A stretch of DNA of 64,000 nucleotides, taken from contig JARGOL010000001.1 of the NCBI GenBank assembly GCA_029212745.1, positions 353,948 through 417,947 of the forward strand, written 5' to 3'. Below, piece by piece: positions 44,057 through 53,357 of this stretch. The notes beneath the pieces are model-generated. The model was not told where the DNA came from and searched no databases. It saw only the letters and a list, made by a program, of their open reading frames with translations. This DNA comes from Alcanivoracaceae bacterium. GTDB taxonomy: Bacteria; Pseudomonadota; Gammaproteobacteria; Pseudomonadales; Alcanivoracaceae. The number at the start of each line of letters is the position of its first letter. Position 1 is the stretch's first letter. Made by a program: the position numbers and the translations under genes.

Positions 44057-44443
44057 TCAGGCCCGGTTGATGCCGTACTTGCCCGGGCCAAGGAACACCA
44101 GTGCCAGGGCGGTGAACAGGAAGAACGCCTGCAGCTCGATGGCCCACCCGCCATGTTTGCCCAGGGCAAAGATTTCGCCGCCATGGGCAAGGCCAATGGC
44201 GAACAGCATGTTGACGACGATGAGCACCGCACCGACACGCATCTGGTAGCCCAGCAGCACCATCAGCGGCGCCAGCAGCTCACCGATGAACACACCGTAG
44301 GCAAAAAACGCGGGCAGGTGATGGGCCTCCAGCATGCCGCCAATCCCGGCAACGCCATGCTGCAACTTGGCCACCCCGTGGAACAGCATCATTACCGCCA
44401 GCGCCACGCGCAGGATCAGCTTACCAACGTCCGGATTATTCAT
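44057..44443 (-). CDS. DoxX-family membrane protein
   Basis: A 128-residue four-helix membrane protein. ILRVALAVMMLFHGVAKLQHGVAGIGGMLEAHHLPAFFAYGVFIGELLAPLMVLLGY is the DoxX signature. Relatives include subunits of thiosulfate:quinone oxidoreductase and redox-linked membrane complexes, but most members have no proven role. I prefer ATG 44443, which begins the conserved domain; a TTG at 44461 is the alternative. Transcribed in the same direction as the radical SAM gene upstream, 75 nt away, so it could be read through with it. Confidence 0.85.
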   Translation of the reverse strand: MNNPDVGKLILRVALAVMMLFHGVAKLQHGVAGIGGMLEAHHLPAFFAYGVFIGELLAPLMVLLGYQMRVGAVLIVVNMLFAIGLAHGGEIFALGKHGGWAIELQAFFLFTALALVFLGPGKYGINRA

Positions 44444-44518
44444 TGCCTGTGTCTCCGCCAAAAGGGGGCAGCATAGCGCGTATCATTCGGCGGCTGCCAG
44501 ACAGTGCCTGACCAGCGT

Positions 44519-45619
44519 TTATCGCGCCAACGTCACCGGCACCCGCCGGGCGCCCCAGCGACCCGGGCCATCCACCTGGAAATGTCCCGCCAGCACCGTG
44601 CCACAGTGCCGGCACTGATTGCCTTCAAGCTGCCATTGGCCGAGCTGGTACCAGTCCCTTTCAATAACGGTTTCACCACAACCCTGGCAGGCCGTGCTGC
44701 TGCCTTCGCTGTCATGCACGTTGCCGGTGTAGGCATGGATGATGCCATTTGCACGGGCGATGGCACGCGCCCGCTGCAGGGAGGCATGGGAGGTGGCAGG
44801 CACATCACGCAGCTTGTAGTCCGGGTGAAACGCCGTGAAATGCATGGGCACGCCGGGGCCCAGGTGCCTGACCACCCAGCGCGTCATGGCATCAAGTTCC
44901 TGCTCGGAATCATTGCGGCCGGGAATCAGCAGTGTTGTCAGCTCAAGCCATACGTCAGTTTCGTTGGCCACGTATTCGAGCGTATCGAGCACCGGCTGAA
45001 GATGGGCGCCGGTGGTTTTCCAGTAGAACGCTTCATCAAAGGACTTGAGGTCGATGTTTGCGGCATCCATCACCGAAAAAAACTCCCGCCGCGGTGCCTC
45101 ACAGATATAGCCCGCCGTCACGGCCACATTCTTGAGCCCTTGCTCGTGGCAGGCCGCCGCCACATCCAGGGCATACTCATGGAAGATCACCGGGTCGTTG
45201 TAGGTATAGGCCACAGACGTGCAGCCCATCTCGCGGGCGGTTCTGGCAATCGCTTCCGGCCGGGCCTGGTCCATGAGCGTATCCATCTGCCGTGACTTGC
45301 TGATGTCCCAGTTCTGGCAGAACTTGCAGGACAGGTTGCAGCCCGCCGTTCCAAATGACAGCACCGCGCTGCCGGGGTAGAAGTGGTTAAGCGGTTTTTT
45401 CTCGATCGGGTCTACGCAGAAGCCCGAGCTGCGCCCCCAGGTGGTCAGCACCACTTCATCATTGAGGCGACCGCGCACAAAGCACAGGCCGCGCTGGCCT
45501 TCATTGAGACGGCAGGCGCGCGGGCACAGGTCGCACTGCAGGCGACCATCGTCGAGACGATGCCAGTAGCGCGTGGATACCACATCGGCACCGGCCTGGA
45601 TCGGGACTGTTTCAGTCAT
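44519..45619 (-). CDS. amrS: AmmeMemoRadiSam system radical SAM enzyme
   Basis: A 366-residue radical SAM protein. The 4Fe-4S motif is CNLSCKFC (Cys94, Cys98, Cys101), in SFGTAGCNLSCKFCQNWDISK. An N-terminal cysteine cluster (Cys29, Cys32, Cys36, Cys46) and a C-terminal zinc ribbon (Cys311, Cys314, Cys336, Cys339) flank it and could hold further metal centres. Overall it matches the AmrS family, related to pyruvate-formate-lyase activators, and the GIIHAYTGNVHD segment is typical. The genes for the other two system proteins are divergent and 136 nt away. The reaction and substrate are unknown to me. Confidence 0.93.
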   Translation of the reverse strand: MTETVPIQAGADVVSTRYWHRLDDGRLQCDLCPRACRLNEGQRGLCFVRGRLNDEVVLTTWGRSSGFCVDPIEKKPLNHFYPGSAVLSFGTAGCNLSCKFCQNWDISKSRQMDTLMDQARPEAIARTAREMGCTSVAYTYNDPVIFHEYALDVAAACHEQGLKNVAVTAGYICEAPRREFFSVMDAANIDLKSFDEAFYWKTTGAHLQPVLDTLEYVANETDVWLELTTLLIPGRNDSEQELDAMTRWVVRHLGPGVPMHFTAFHPDYKLRDVPATSHASLQRARAIARANGIIHAYTGNVHDSEGSSTACQGCGETVIERDWYQLGQWQLEGNQCRHCGTVLAGHFQVDGPGRWGARRVPVTLAR

Positions 45620-45646
45620 TAACGCCTCTGCTTTGATCTGTATCAG

Positions 45647-45675
45647 TTATATGGGGCCGGGTCGGCGGTCAGCAA
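45647..45675 (-). promoter_or_regulatory. probable promoter of amrS
   Basis: On the minus strand TTGCTG (45670-45675), a 17-nt spacer and TATAAC (45647-45652) lie 28 nt before the amrS ATG. The -10 overlaps the left arm of an inverted repeat. Confidence 0.5.
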
Positions 45676-45705
45676 GGTTGATTGCGCCCGTTCATCGGCC
45701 CATAT
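45649..45705. repeat. inverted repeat ATATGGGGCCG ... CGGCCCATAT between amrS and amrB
   Basis: ATATGGGGCCG (45649-45659) and CGGCCCATAT (45696-45705) are an inverted repeat with one extra G, separated by 36 nt. Each arm overlaps the -10 of one of the two divergent promoters, so a single regulator could control both. Confidence 0.5.
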
Positions 45706-45706
45706 T
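45678..45706 (+). promoter_or_regulatory. probable promoter of amrB-amrA
   Basis: TTGATT (45678-45683), a 17-nt spacer and CATATT (45701-45706) precede amrB by 49 nt. The -10 overlaps the right arm of the inverted repeat. Confidence 0.5.
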
Positions 45707-45755
45707 GAAAACCAGACAGAGCACGAATCCAGCGCCCGCTGGAGGGAGGTACACC

Positions 45756-46547
45756 ATGCATGCTACGCGCCCTGCCGCCGTTTCCGGCAGCTTCTACCCC
45801 GCAGACGCTGCTGTACTGCAACAGGAGGTGGATCAGCTACTCGACCAGCCGTCCACCACCACCGCCGGTCGGCCCACCGCCCTGGTGGTGCCCCACGCCG
45901 GCTACCAGTACTCCGGCGCCATTGCCGCCGCTGCCTTCCGGCAGCTCCGTCCCTGGTGCGATGACATTGACCGCGTTGTCCTGATTGGCCCGGCTCACCG
46001 GGTCCCGCTGGTTGGCGCCGCGCTCAGCGCAGCAGGCTACTTCCACACCCCGCTGGGTGACGTGGTGGTTGATAGCCGCGAGACCCAGGCCCTGGAAAAA
46101 CTGTCCGGCTTTGCCGTGCGCGACGACGCCCATGCCCACGAACATTGCCTCGAGGTCCAGTTGCCTTTCCTGCAGACCCTGCTGGGCGATTTCCGGCTGG
46201 TACCGGTTGTTGTCGGCCAGGCGACCTCGCAGGTGCTGCGACCGTTGCTGGAGCGCTACTGGGGGGCGCCACACACGCTTATCGTCCTCAGCACCGACCT
46301 GAGTCACTACCTGACCCAGGCCCAGGCCGAGCACCTCGACCAGCGCACCTGCGCGGCCATCGAGGCGCTGGATGGTGAACGCATCGGGGAAGAGCAGGCC
46401 TGCGGGCGCTACCCCCTGCGCGCCCTGCTGGATGTGGCCCGTCACCACCATGCCCATGTGCAGACCCTTGCCATGGGCACCTCGGCCGACAGCGGTGGCG
46501 ACCTGCAACGTGTGGTCGGTTACGGCGCATGGCTGCTCTCGGCGTGA
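45756..46547 (+). CDS. amrB: AmmeMemoRadiSam system protein B (MEMO1-like)
   Basis: A 263-residue homologue of human MEMO1, in the fold of class III extradiol dioxygenases. AVSGSFYPADAAVL starts the domain. Candidate metal ligands match the human iron site: His47 in VPHAGYQYSG, His81 in GPAHRVP and Cys216 in ACGRYPLRALL; STDLSHY (Asp181, His184) completes the pocket. An excellent GGAGGGAGG site precedes ATG 45756, so the frame from 45573 is rejected. The 3' end overlaps amrA by 19 nt. Function probably involves redox chemistry or a metal-bound substrate, unproven in bacteria as far as I know. Confidence 0.93.
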   Translation: MHATRPAAVSGSFYPADAAVLQQEVDQLLDQPSTTTAGRPTALVVPHAGYQYSGAIAAAAFRQLRPWCDDIDRVVLIGPAHRVPLVGAALSAAGYFHTPLGDVVVDSRETQALEKLSGFAVRDDAHAHEHCLEVQLPFLQTLLGDFRLVPVVVGQATSQVLRPLLERYWGAPHTLIVLSTDLSHYLTQAQAEHLDQRTCAAIEALDGERIGEEQACGRYPLRALLDVARHHHAHVQTLAMGTSADSGGDLQRVVGYGAWLLSA

Positions 46548-47116
46548 CCGACGAAGCCGGCCAGTGGCTCCTTGCCCGCGCCCGGGAAAGTATTGGCGCT
46601 GCTGTCAGGGGCGAACCGCTGGCGCCAGCCAGCCATCGGCCTGCCGGCGTCGATGCGCCCGGCGCCAGTTTTGTCACCCTGACACTGGACGGCCAGCTGC
46701 GCGGTTGCATCGGCTCGCTGGAAGCCAGCCGCCCCCTGTTCTCTGACGTCAGCGACAATGCTCGCGCCGCCGCCCTGAAGGACCCGCGCTTCGCGCCGGT
46801 GACCGAGGCAGAGCTGGACCGGGTCGCCATCAGTGTGTCTGTGCTGGCAGCACCGGAGCGCCTGCCCGTCAGCGACCGCCAGGCGCTCAAGCAACAACTG
46901 ACGCCCGGCATTCATGGGCTGACTATCTCCGCAGGGTACCGGCGTGCCACCTTTCTGCCATCGGTGTGGGCACAGTTGCCCGACGCCGACGATTTTATTG
47001 ATCACCTGCGGCAAAAGGCCGGGTTACCTGACAGCTGGCCCGACAGTGAGTTGCGCTGCGAGCGCTACACGGTGACTTGCTTTGATGAACAGACGGCCCC
47101 GGCGGGGTGCCATTAG
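46529..47116 (+). CDS. amrA: AmmeMemoRadiSam system protein A (AMMECR1-like)
   Basis: A 195-residue AMMECR1-domain protein. The nearly invariant LRGCIGS motif is at about 57-63 in TLDGQLRGCIGSLEASRPL. It continues with DNARAAALKDPRFAPVTEAELDRVAISVSVL and the C-terminal HGLTISAGYRRATFLPSVWAQLPD. The domain is proposed to bind a small ligand or RNA; its role is unknown. ATG 46529 lies inside amrB (19-nt overlap) without a clear ribosome binding site, implying translational coupling. Confidence 0.92.
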   Translation: MAALGVTDEAGQWLLARARESIGAAVRGEPLAPASHRPAGVDAPGASFVTLTLDGQLRGCIGSLEASRPLFSDVSDNARAAALKDPRFAPVTEAELDRVAISVSVLAAPERLPVSDRQALKQQLTPGIHGLTISAGYRRATFLPSVWAQLPDADDFIDHLRQKAGLPDSWPDSELRCERYTVTCFDEQTAPAGCH

Positions 47117-47187
47117 TCCCTGATACGGGCCGATTGTCGGGCATTCACAAAACAGCGTGAAAACCGCCCCCTTCCGCCGCCCTGGCC

Positions 47188-47204
47188 AGTGGCAATCTGC
47201 CACT
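47188..47204. repeat. inverted repeat AGTGGCA-N3-TGCCACT upstream of the response regulator gene
   Basis: A perfect 7-bp inverted repeat with a 3-bp centre, 60 nt before the response-regulator start in a 148-nt gap. Suitable as a dimeric repressor or activator site; no factor can be named. Confidence 0.4.
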
Positions 47205-47264
47205 ATTTGTCGCAAAGTCGATGTCATGACCTCTGAAAACAAGAACCTGCTGTAGAGGAAGACC

Positions 47265-48596
47265 GTGGACAAGCCCGCCATCCTGATCGTTGATGACCAG
47301 TCAGCCAACCTTGTTGCGCTGGAAGCGCTGCTGGAAGACTTCGATGTCAATCTGCTCCAGGCAAGCTCTGGCAAGCAGGCGCTGGAGCTGCTCGCTGACA
47401 ACGAGGTATCGCTGGTACTGCTTGACGTCCAGATGCCGGAAATGGATGGCTATGAAGTGGCCACGCTGATGCGTGAGAGCATGCAAAGCCACTCGGTGCC
47501 GATCATCTTCGTCACCGCCATCAACCGCGACCTGCAACAGATTCTGAAAGGCTACGAATCCGGCGCCGTGGATTTCCTGACCAAACCCGTTGAGCCGGAG
47601 ATCCTGATCTCGAAGGTGCGCGTGTTCCTGGAGCTGGACCAGAAGACCCGCCAGCTGGAAGAGAGCAACCGCGCCCTGGAGCAGAGCCTTGCCGAGGTGG
47701 AGCGCCTCAAGTATCACAACGAATTATTGCTGCGTTCCATTGGCGAAGGCGTCATCAGCCTCGACCGCCGAGGCAACGTCATCTTTGCCAACCCGGCGGC
47801 GCAGACGCTTTTCGGGGAAACCAGTCCGATCATCGGCAGTACACTGGACGAACGCGTATCTGGCGACAACGCCCGCAAAATGGTGGAACAGATCATCCGC
47901 GATTGCCTCGGCGGCAAGAAATGGGGCGGCACGCTGCCGGCCCGGCGACAGAGCGTGACCTTTCCGGCAGAAATCATCGCCACCCCCCTGAGCGACGACA
48001 AGGGCCATATTGCCGGTGTCAGCATCGCATTCCAGGACGCCACCGAAAAACAACGTCGCGAGATGGAGCTGCGCGCCGAAACCGAGCGCGATCCGCTCAC
48101 TGGCCTGTGCAACCGGCGCGGCCTCGAACGGTTGCTGCACCGTCGCCTGCTCTATGGTGCTGACAAACTTGCCCTGCTCTACCTGGACCTGGATGAATTC
48201 AAGCCGGTCAACGACCGGCTCGGGCACCAGGCCGGCGACGCCGTGCTCAAGGAAATCAGTACCCGTTTCAGCGATGCCATGCGCCAGACCGACCTGATCG
48301 CGCGAGTAGGCGGCGATGAGTTCTGTATTCTGGTCACGGGTGATGAGCCGGAAAAGGCAGCCCGCATTGTTGCCGAAAAGATTATCGAGTCTGCCAGGGA
48401 GCCCATCGTTCATGGTTCACTGGCCATGGAGGTCGGCGCCAGCGTGGGCATTGCGCTTGCGTCCATCGGCAGCACACCGGTCACCCTGATGCACAAGGCA
48501 GACCAGGCCATGTACCTGGCCAAGCGCGCGGGCGGCAATCGCTACGAAGTTGCAGGGTCATCCGGGGGCACACCGTCAGAGGCAGCCAGCGGCTGA
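47265..48596 (+). CDS. Response regulator with PAS and GGDEF domains (diguanylate cyclase)
   Basis: A 443-residue signalling protein. REC domain about 4-125 with phospho-acceptor Asp54 in LLDVQMPEMDGYE, then a PAS domain (about 150-260, ISLDRRGNVIFANPAAQTLFG) and a GGDEF domain (about 275-430). The active site GGDEF is intact at 349-353 (RVGGDEFCIL), preceded five residues earlier by RQTD, the RxxD inhibitory c-di-GMP site. It should be an active, product-inhibited diguanylate cyclase. The start is a GTG (47265) with AGAGGAAG upstream. No cognate kinase is adjacent; the hybrid kinase at 53.3-55.2 kb is a possible but unproven partner. The C-terminus is a short Ser/Gly-rich tail. Confidence 0.92.
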   Translation: MDKPAILIVDDQSANLVALEALLEDFDVNLLQASSGKQALELLADNEVSLVLLDVQMPEMDGYEVATLMRESMQSHSVPIIFVTAINRDLQQILKGYESGAVDFLTKPVEPEILISKVRVFLELDQKTRQLEESNRALEQSLAEVERLKYHNELLLRSIGEGVISLDRRGNVIFANPAAQTLFGETSPIIGSTLDERVSGDNARKMVEQIIRDCLGGKKWGGTLPARRQSVTFPAEIIATPLSDDKGHIAGVSIAFQDATEKQRREMELRAETERDPLTGLCNRRGLERLLHRRLLYGADKLALLYLDLDEFKPVNDRLGHQAGDAVLKEISTRFSDAMRQTDLIARVGGDEFCILVTGDEPEKAARIVAEKIIESAREPIVHGSLAMEVGASVGIALASIGSTPVTLMHKADQAMYLAKRAGGNRYEVAGSSGGTPSEAASG

Positions 48597-48618
48597 CACA
48601 GACGAGCATGCCGGATAC

Positions 48619-50190
48619 TTATTCCCACTCGATGGTGGCGGGCGGTTTCGATGAGATATCGTAGGTTACCCGGGAGATGCCCGGAATCTCGTTGATGATG
48701 CGGCTGGACACCCGTTCCAGGAAATCATAGGGCAGATGGGCCCAGCGGGCAGTCATGAAATCAATGGTCTCCACGGCACGCAATGCCACCACGTATTCAT
48801 AGCGCCGCGCATCACCCACCACACCCACGGACTTCACCGGCAGGAACACGGCAAACGCCTGTGACGTCTTGTGGTAAAGATCTGCCGCGCGCAGCTCTTC
48901 AATGAAGATGGCGTCCGCCAGGCGAAGGGTATCTGCATATTCCTTGCGCACCTCCCCGAGGATACGCACGCCCAGCCCGGGCCCAGGGAACGGATGGCGA
49001 TACACCATGTCGTAGGGCAGCCCCAGCTCCAGCCCGATCTTGCGCACTTCATCCTTGAACAGCTCGCGCAGTGGTTCCACCAGCTTGAGCTTCATGTCCT
49101 CCGGCAGGCCACCCACGTTGTGGTGCGACTTGATGACATGGGCCTTGCCGGTCTTGCTGGCGGCAGACTCGATCACATCGGGATAGATAGTGCCCTGGGC
49201 AAGCCATTTGGCATCACGCAGCTTGGCAGCCTCATCCTCGAAGATATCAATGAATGTATTGCCGATGATCTTGCGCTTCGCTTCCGGGTCATCTACCCCC
49301 GAAAGCTTGTCGAGAAACTGCTTTTCCGCATCAACACGGATGACCTTGACGCCCATGTTGCTGGCAAACATCTCCATCACCTGGTCGCCCTCGTGATGGC
49401 GCAGCAGGCCATTGTCGACGAACACACAGGTCAACTGGTCACCAATGGCCTTGTGCAGCAGCGCTGCGACCACCGATGAATCAACACCGCCAGACAGACC
49501 CAGCAACACTTCTTCATCGCGCACCTGCTCGCGAATCTGTTCAATGGCGTCGTCAATGATGTTGGAAGGAGTCCACAGCTTCTCACAGCCACACAGGTCC
49601 CTGACAAAACGCTCGAGGATGCGCCCGCCCTGGATAGTGTGTGTAACCTCGGGGTGGAACTGGACGCCATAGAAACGTTTTTCGTCATTGGCGATGCCGG
49701 CCACCGGGCATGATTCGGTGGTGGCGGACACGACAAAACCTGCCGGCGGCTCATCCACACGGTCACCATGGCTCATCCACACATCGAGGAAGGTGTCGCC
49801 GCCTTCCTCATGGTCAACGATGCCGTCGAGCAGCCTGTTGCCCTCAACCTTGGCAACCCGGGCGTAACCAAACTCATGTTTCTCACCGTTGATAACCTTG
49901 CCGCCCAGTTGCTCGGCCATGGTCTGCATGCCGTAACAGATACCCAGTACGGGGACACCCTGGGCAAAAACACGGTCCGGCGCCCGCGGTGTCGTCTCGG
50001 CCGTCACCGTTTCAGGTCCGCCGGAAAGAATGATGCCGGACGGGTCGAAGGCAATAATTTCAGCATCGTCCATGTCAAACGCACGGATTTCACAATAAAC
50101 GCCAATCTCCCGCACGCGCCGTGCGATCAATTGCGTGTACTGGGAACCGAAATCGAGAATCAGAACCCGCTGTGCATGAATATCTTTCAT
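48619..50190 (-). CDS. guaA: GMP synthase (glutamine-hydrolysing)
   Basis: A 523-residue enzyme aminating XMP to GMP. N-terminal class I glutaminase with nucleophile Cys85 in [17 protein letters not shown], then the ATP-pyrophosphatase domain with the P-loop [20 protein letters not shown], and the C-terminal dimerisation domain ending [20 protein letters not shown] 50190 gives the standard start ([20 protein letters not shown]); the longer frame to 50436 crosses the guaB stop. Follows guaB on the same strand with a 119-nt spacer containing two strong hairpins. Confidence 0.98.
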   Translation of the reverse strand: MKDIHAQRVLILDFGSQYTQLIARRVREIGVYCEIRAFDMDDAEIIAFDPSGIILSGGPETVTAETTPRAPDRVFAQGVPVLGICYGMQTMAEQLGGKVINGEKHEFGYARVAKVEGNRLLDGIVDHEEGGDTFLDVWMSHGDRVDEPPAGFVVSATTESCPVAGIANDEKRFYGVQFHPEVTHTIQGGRILERFVRDLCGCEKLWTPSNIIDDAIEQIREQVRDEEVLLGLSGGVDSSVVAALLHKAIGDQLTCVFVDNGLLRHHEGDQVMEMFASNMGVKVIRVDAEKQFLDKLSGVDDPEAKRKIIGNTFIDIFEDEAAKLRDAKWLAQGTIYPDVIESAASKTGKAHVIKSHHNVGGLPEDMKLKLVEPLRELFKDEVRKIGLELGLPYDMVYRHPFPGPGLGVRILGEVRKEYADTLRLADAIFIEELRAADLYHKTSQAFAVFLPVKSVGVVGDARRYEYVVALRAVETIDFMTARWAHLPYDFLERVSSRIINEIPGISRVTYDISSKPPATIEWE

Positions 50191-50234
50191 TGCCTGTCGC
50201 CCTTGTGGCCGGATCACCGGCGCCTTAATCACAA

Positions 50235-50256
50235 TCGGCCGGAACAAGCCGGCCGA
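50235..50256 (-). other. stem-loop 1 in the guaB-guaA spacer
   Basis: TCGGCCGG (50235-50242) pairs with CCGGCCGA (50249-50256) around AACAAG. No T-run follows, so it is not a clear terminator; it may affect guaA expression relative to guaB. Confidence 0.45.
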
Positions 50257-50263
50257 CCGGGAG

Positions 50264-50281
50264 GACACCGCATGCGGTGTC
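50264..50281 (-). other. stem-loop 2 (perfect palindrome) in the guaB-guaA spacer
   Basis: GACACCGCATGCGGTGTC is a perfect 18-bp palindrome, 28 nt after the guaB stop. It could be an operator or one of two tandem RNA hairpins. Confidence 0.45.
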
Positions 50282-50309
50282 TCTGACTCGTGTTGTACAT
50301 GCCGCCAAA

Positions 50310-51830
<1,521 letters not shown>

Positions 51831-51912
51831 CTAGGGGCCTCAGGCACCCGAGAGTGGCCCGGAACCCGTGACATCCCGTGGGAGGCCACCCGGGGGGTTC
51901 TACAGGCGGGCA

Positions 51913-51941
51913 ATTATAGGTGACAGGCGATAGCGGGTAAA
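51913..51941 (-). promoter_or_regulatory. sigma-70 promoter of guaB
   Basis: On the minus strand TTTACC (51936-51941), a 17-nt spacer and a consensus TATAAT (51913-51918). Predicted transcription start near 51906 gives a leader of about 127 nt before guaB. Confidence 0.65.
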
Positions 51942-51968
51942 CGGGCGCGCCAGTGCTGGCTGTGCTGT

Positions 51969-51974
51969 GATAAT
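51969..51974 (+). promoter_or_regulatory. possible -10 element of xseA
   Basis: GATAAT in the context TGTGATAAT lies only 10 nt before the xseA ATG. The predicted start of transcription would leave almost no leader, and there is no ribosome binding site, so leaderless translation is possible. Confidence 0.35.
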
Positions 51975-51983
51975 CTTGCCGCC

Positions 51984-53357
51984 ATGTCCGAAATAACCCC
52001 CCCGAACACCGCCGAGCGTGACATCTGGAGCGTGTCGCGCCTCAACCTGGAGGCCCGGGGCGTGCTGGAGAGCAGCTTCCCGCTGATCTGGCTCGAGGGC
52101 GAACTGTCCAATCTCTCCCGTCCGGCCTCGGGCCATATGTACTTCAGCCTCAAGGACAGCCGCGCCCAGGTCAATGCGGCCATGTTTCGCGGCAATAACC
52201 GCCGCCTGCGCTTCCAGCCTCGTAATGGCCAGCAGGTACTGGTGCGCGCCCGGGTGACGCTGTACCAGCCGCGCGGCAACTTCCAGCTGATCGTGGAGCA
52301 CATGGAAGAAGCCGGTGAGGGCGCCCTGCGGCGCCAGTTCGATGCCCTCAAGGCAAAACTGGATGGCGAGGGCCTGTTCGACCCGTCCCGCAAACGGCCC
52401 CTCCCGCCGCTGCCGGCCCAGATCGGCGTGATTACCTCAGCCTCTGGCGCTGCCCTGCGCGATATCCTGCATGTGCTGGCACGCCGCTGTCCGCAAATCC
52501 CGGTGCTGGTGTATCCCGCCGCCGTGCAGGGACAGGATGCGCCAGCGCAGTTGCGACAGGCCCTGGCCCTGGCCAATGCCCGTGCCGAATGCGACCTGCT
52601 CATCCTTGCACGCGGGGGTGGCTCACTGGAGGACCTGTGGTCATTCAATGACGAGGCGCTGGCACGCGACGTGGCCGCATCGACGCTGCCCGTCATTTCC
52701 GCCGTCGGCCATGAGATTGATTTCAGCCTGACGGACTTCGTCGCCGACGTGCGCGCGCCGACGCCGTCCGCCGCCGCCGAACTGGCCGGGCCAGACATGG
52801 CCACCCGTGAGGCGCGCCTGGACGTCGCCCGTCGACGCCTTGCCAACGCCATGCAGCGTCAGCTGCAGCAGCAACAGGGAAGACTGGAAAGTCTTGGCAG
52901 GCGGGTGCGTGACCCACGCCGCCAGCTGGAAGAAATGGCCCAGCGGCTGGATGACCTGGAACGCCGCGCCCGCCAGCGTGTCACGCTCGCCGTGCAGGTG
53001 CTGCAGCAACGCCTGGTGCAACTGCAACGGCGACTGACCTCACAGCGCCCGGAGCGCCGGCTGACCCAGGCATCACAGCGGCTGGCCGGGCTGCAACGCA
53101 GGCTGGCTGGCCCGGTGCCCAGGCAACTCGCACACCAGCGCCAGTTCCTGGGCCAGCTGGCGCAACGCCTGCAGACCGCCAGCCCGCTGGCGACCCTGGA
53201 TCGCGGCTACAGCATTACCTTCAGCGCTGACGGCCAGGACCAGGCCCTGCGCAGCGTGAAGAACGTGGAGGAGGGCCAGGCGCTGCGCACCCGTCTGGCG
53301 GACGGCGACATCCTTTCACGCGTGGAACGGATCACGCCGGCTTCAGATACCGACTGA
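51984..53357 (+). CDS. xseA: Exodeoxyribonuclease VII large subunit
   Basis: A 457-residue nuclease subunit acting on single-stranded DNA with XseB. The N-terminal OB-fold is in WSVSRLNLEARGVLESSFPLIWLEGELSNLSRPASGHMYFSLKDS; the catalytic core contains GVITSASGAALRDILHVLARR, LILARGGGSLEDLWSFNDE and SAVGHEIDFSLTDFVADVRAPTPSAAAEL. A long Gln/Arg/Leu coiled coil (about 270-410) follows, ending with LDRGYSI. Divergent from guaB. Its last 26 nt overlap the 3' end of the convergent hybrid kinase gene. Confidence 0.97.
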   Translation: MSEITPPNTAERDIWSVSRLNLEARGVLESSFPLIWLEGELSNLSRPASGHMYFSLKDSRAQVNAAMFRGNNRRLRFQPRNGQQVLVRARVTLYQPRGNFQLIVEHMEEAGEGALRRQFDALKAKLDGEGLFDPSRKRPLPPLPAQIGVITSASGAALRDILHVLARRCPQIPVLVYPAAVQGQDAPAQLRQALALANARAECDLLILARGGGSLEDLWSFNDEALARDVAASTLPVISAVGHEIDFSLTDFVADVRAPTPSAAAELAGPDMATREARLDVARRRLANAMQRQLQQQQGRLESLGRRVRDPRRQLEEMAQRLDDLERRARQRVTLAVQVLQQRLVQLQRRLTSQRPERRLTQASQRLAGLQRRLAGPVPRQLAHQRQFLGQLAQRLQTASPLATLDRGYSITFSADGQDQALRSVKNVEEGQALRTRLADGDILSRVERITPASDTD

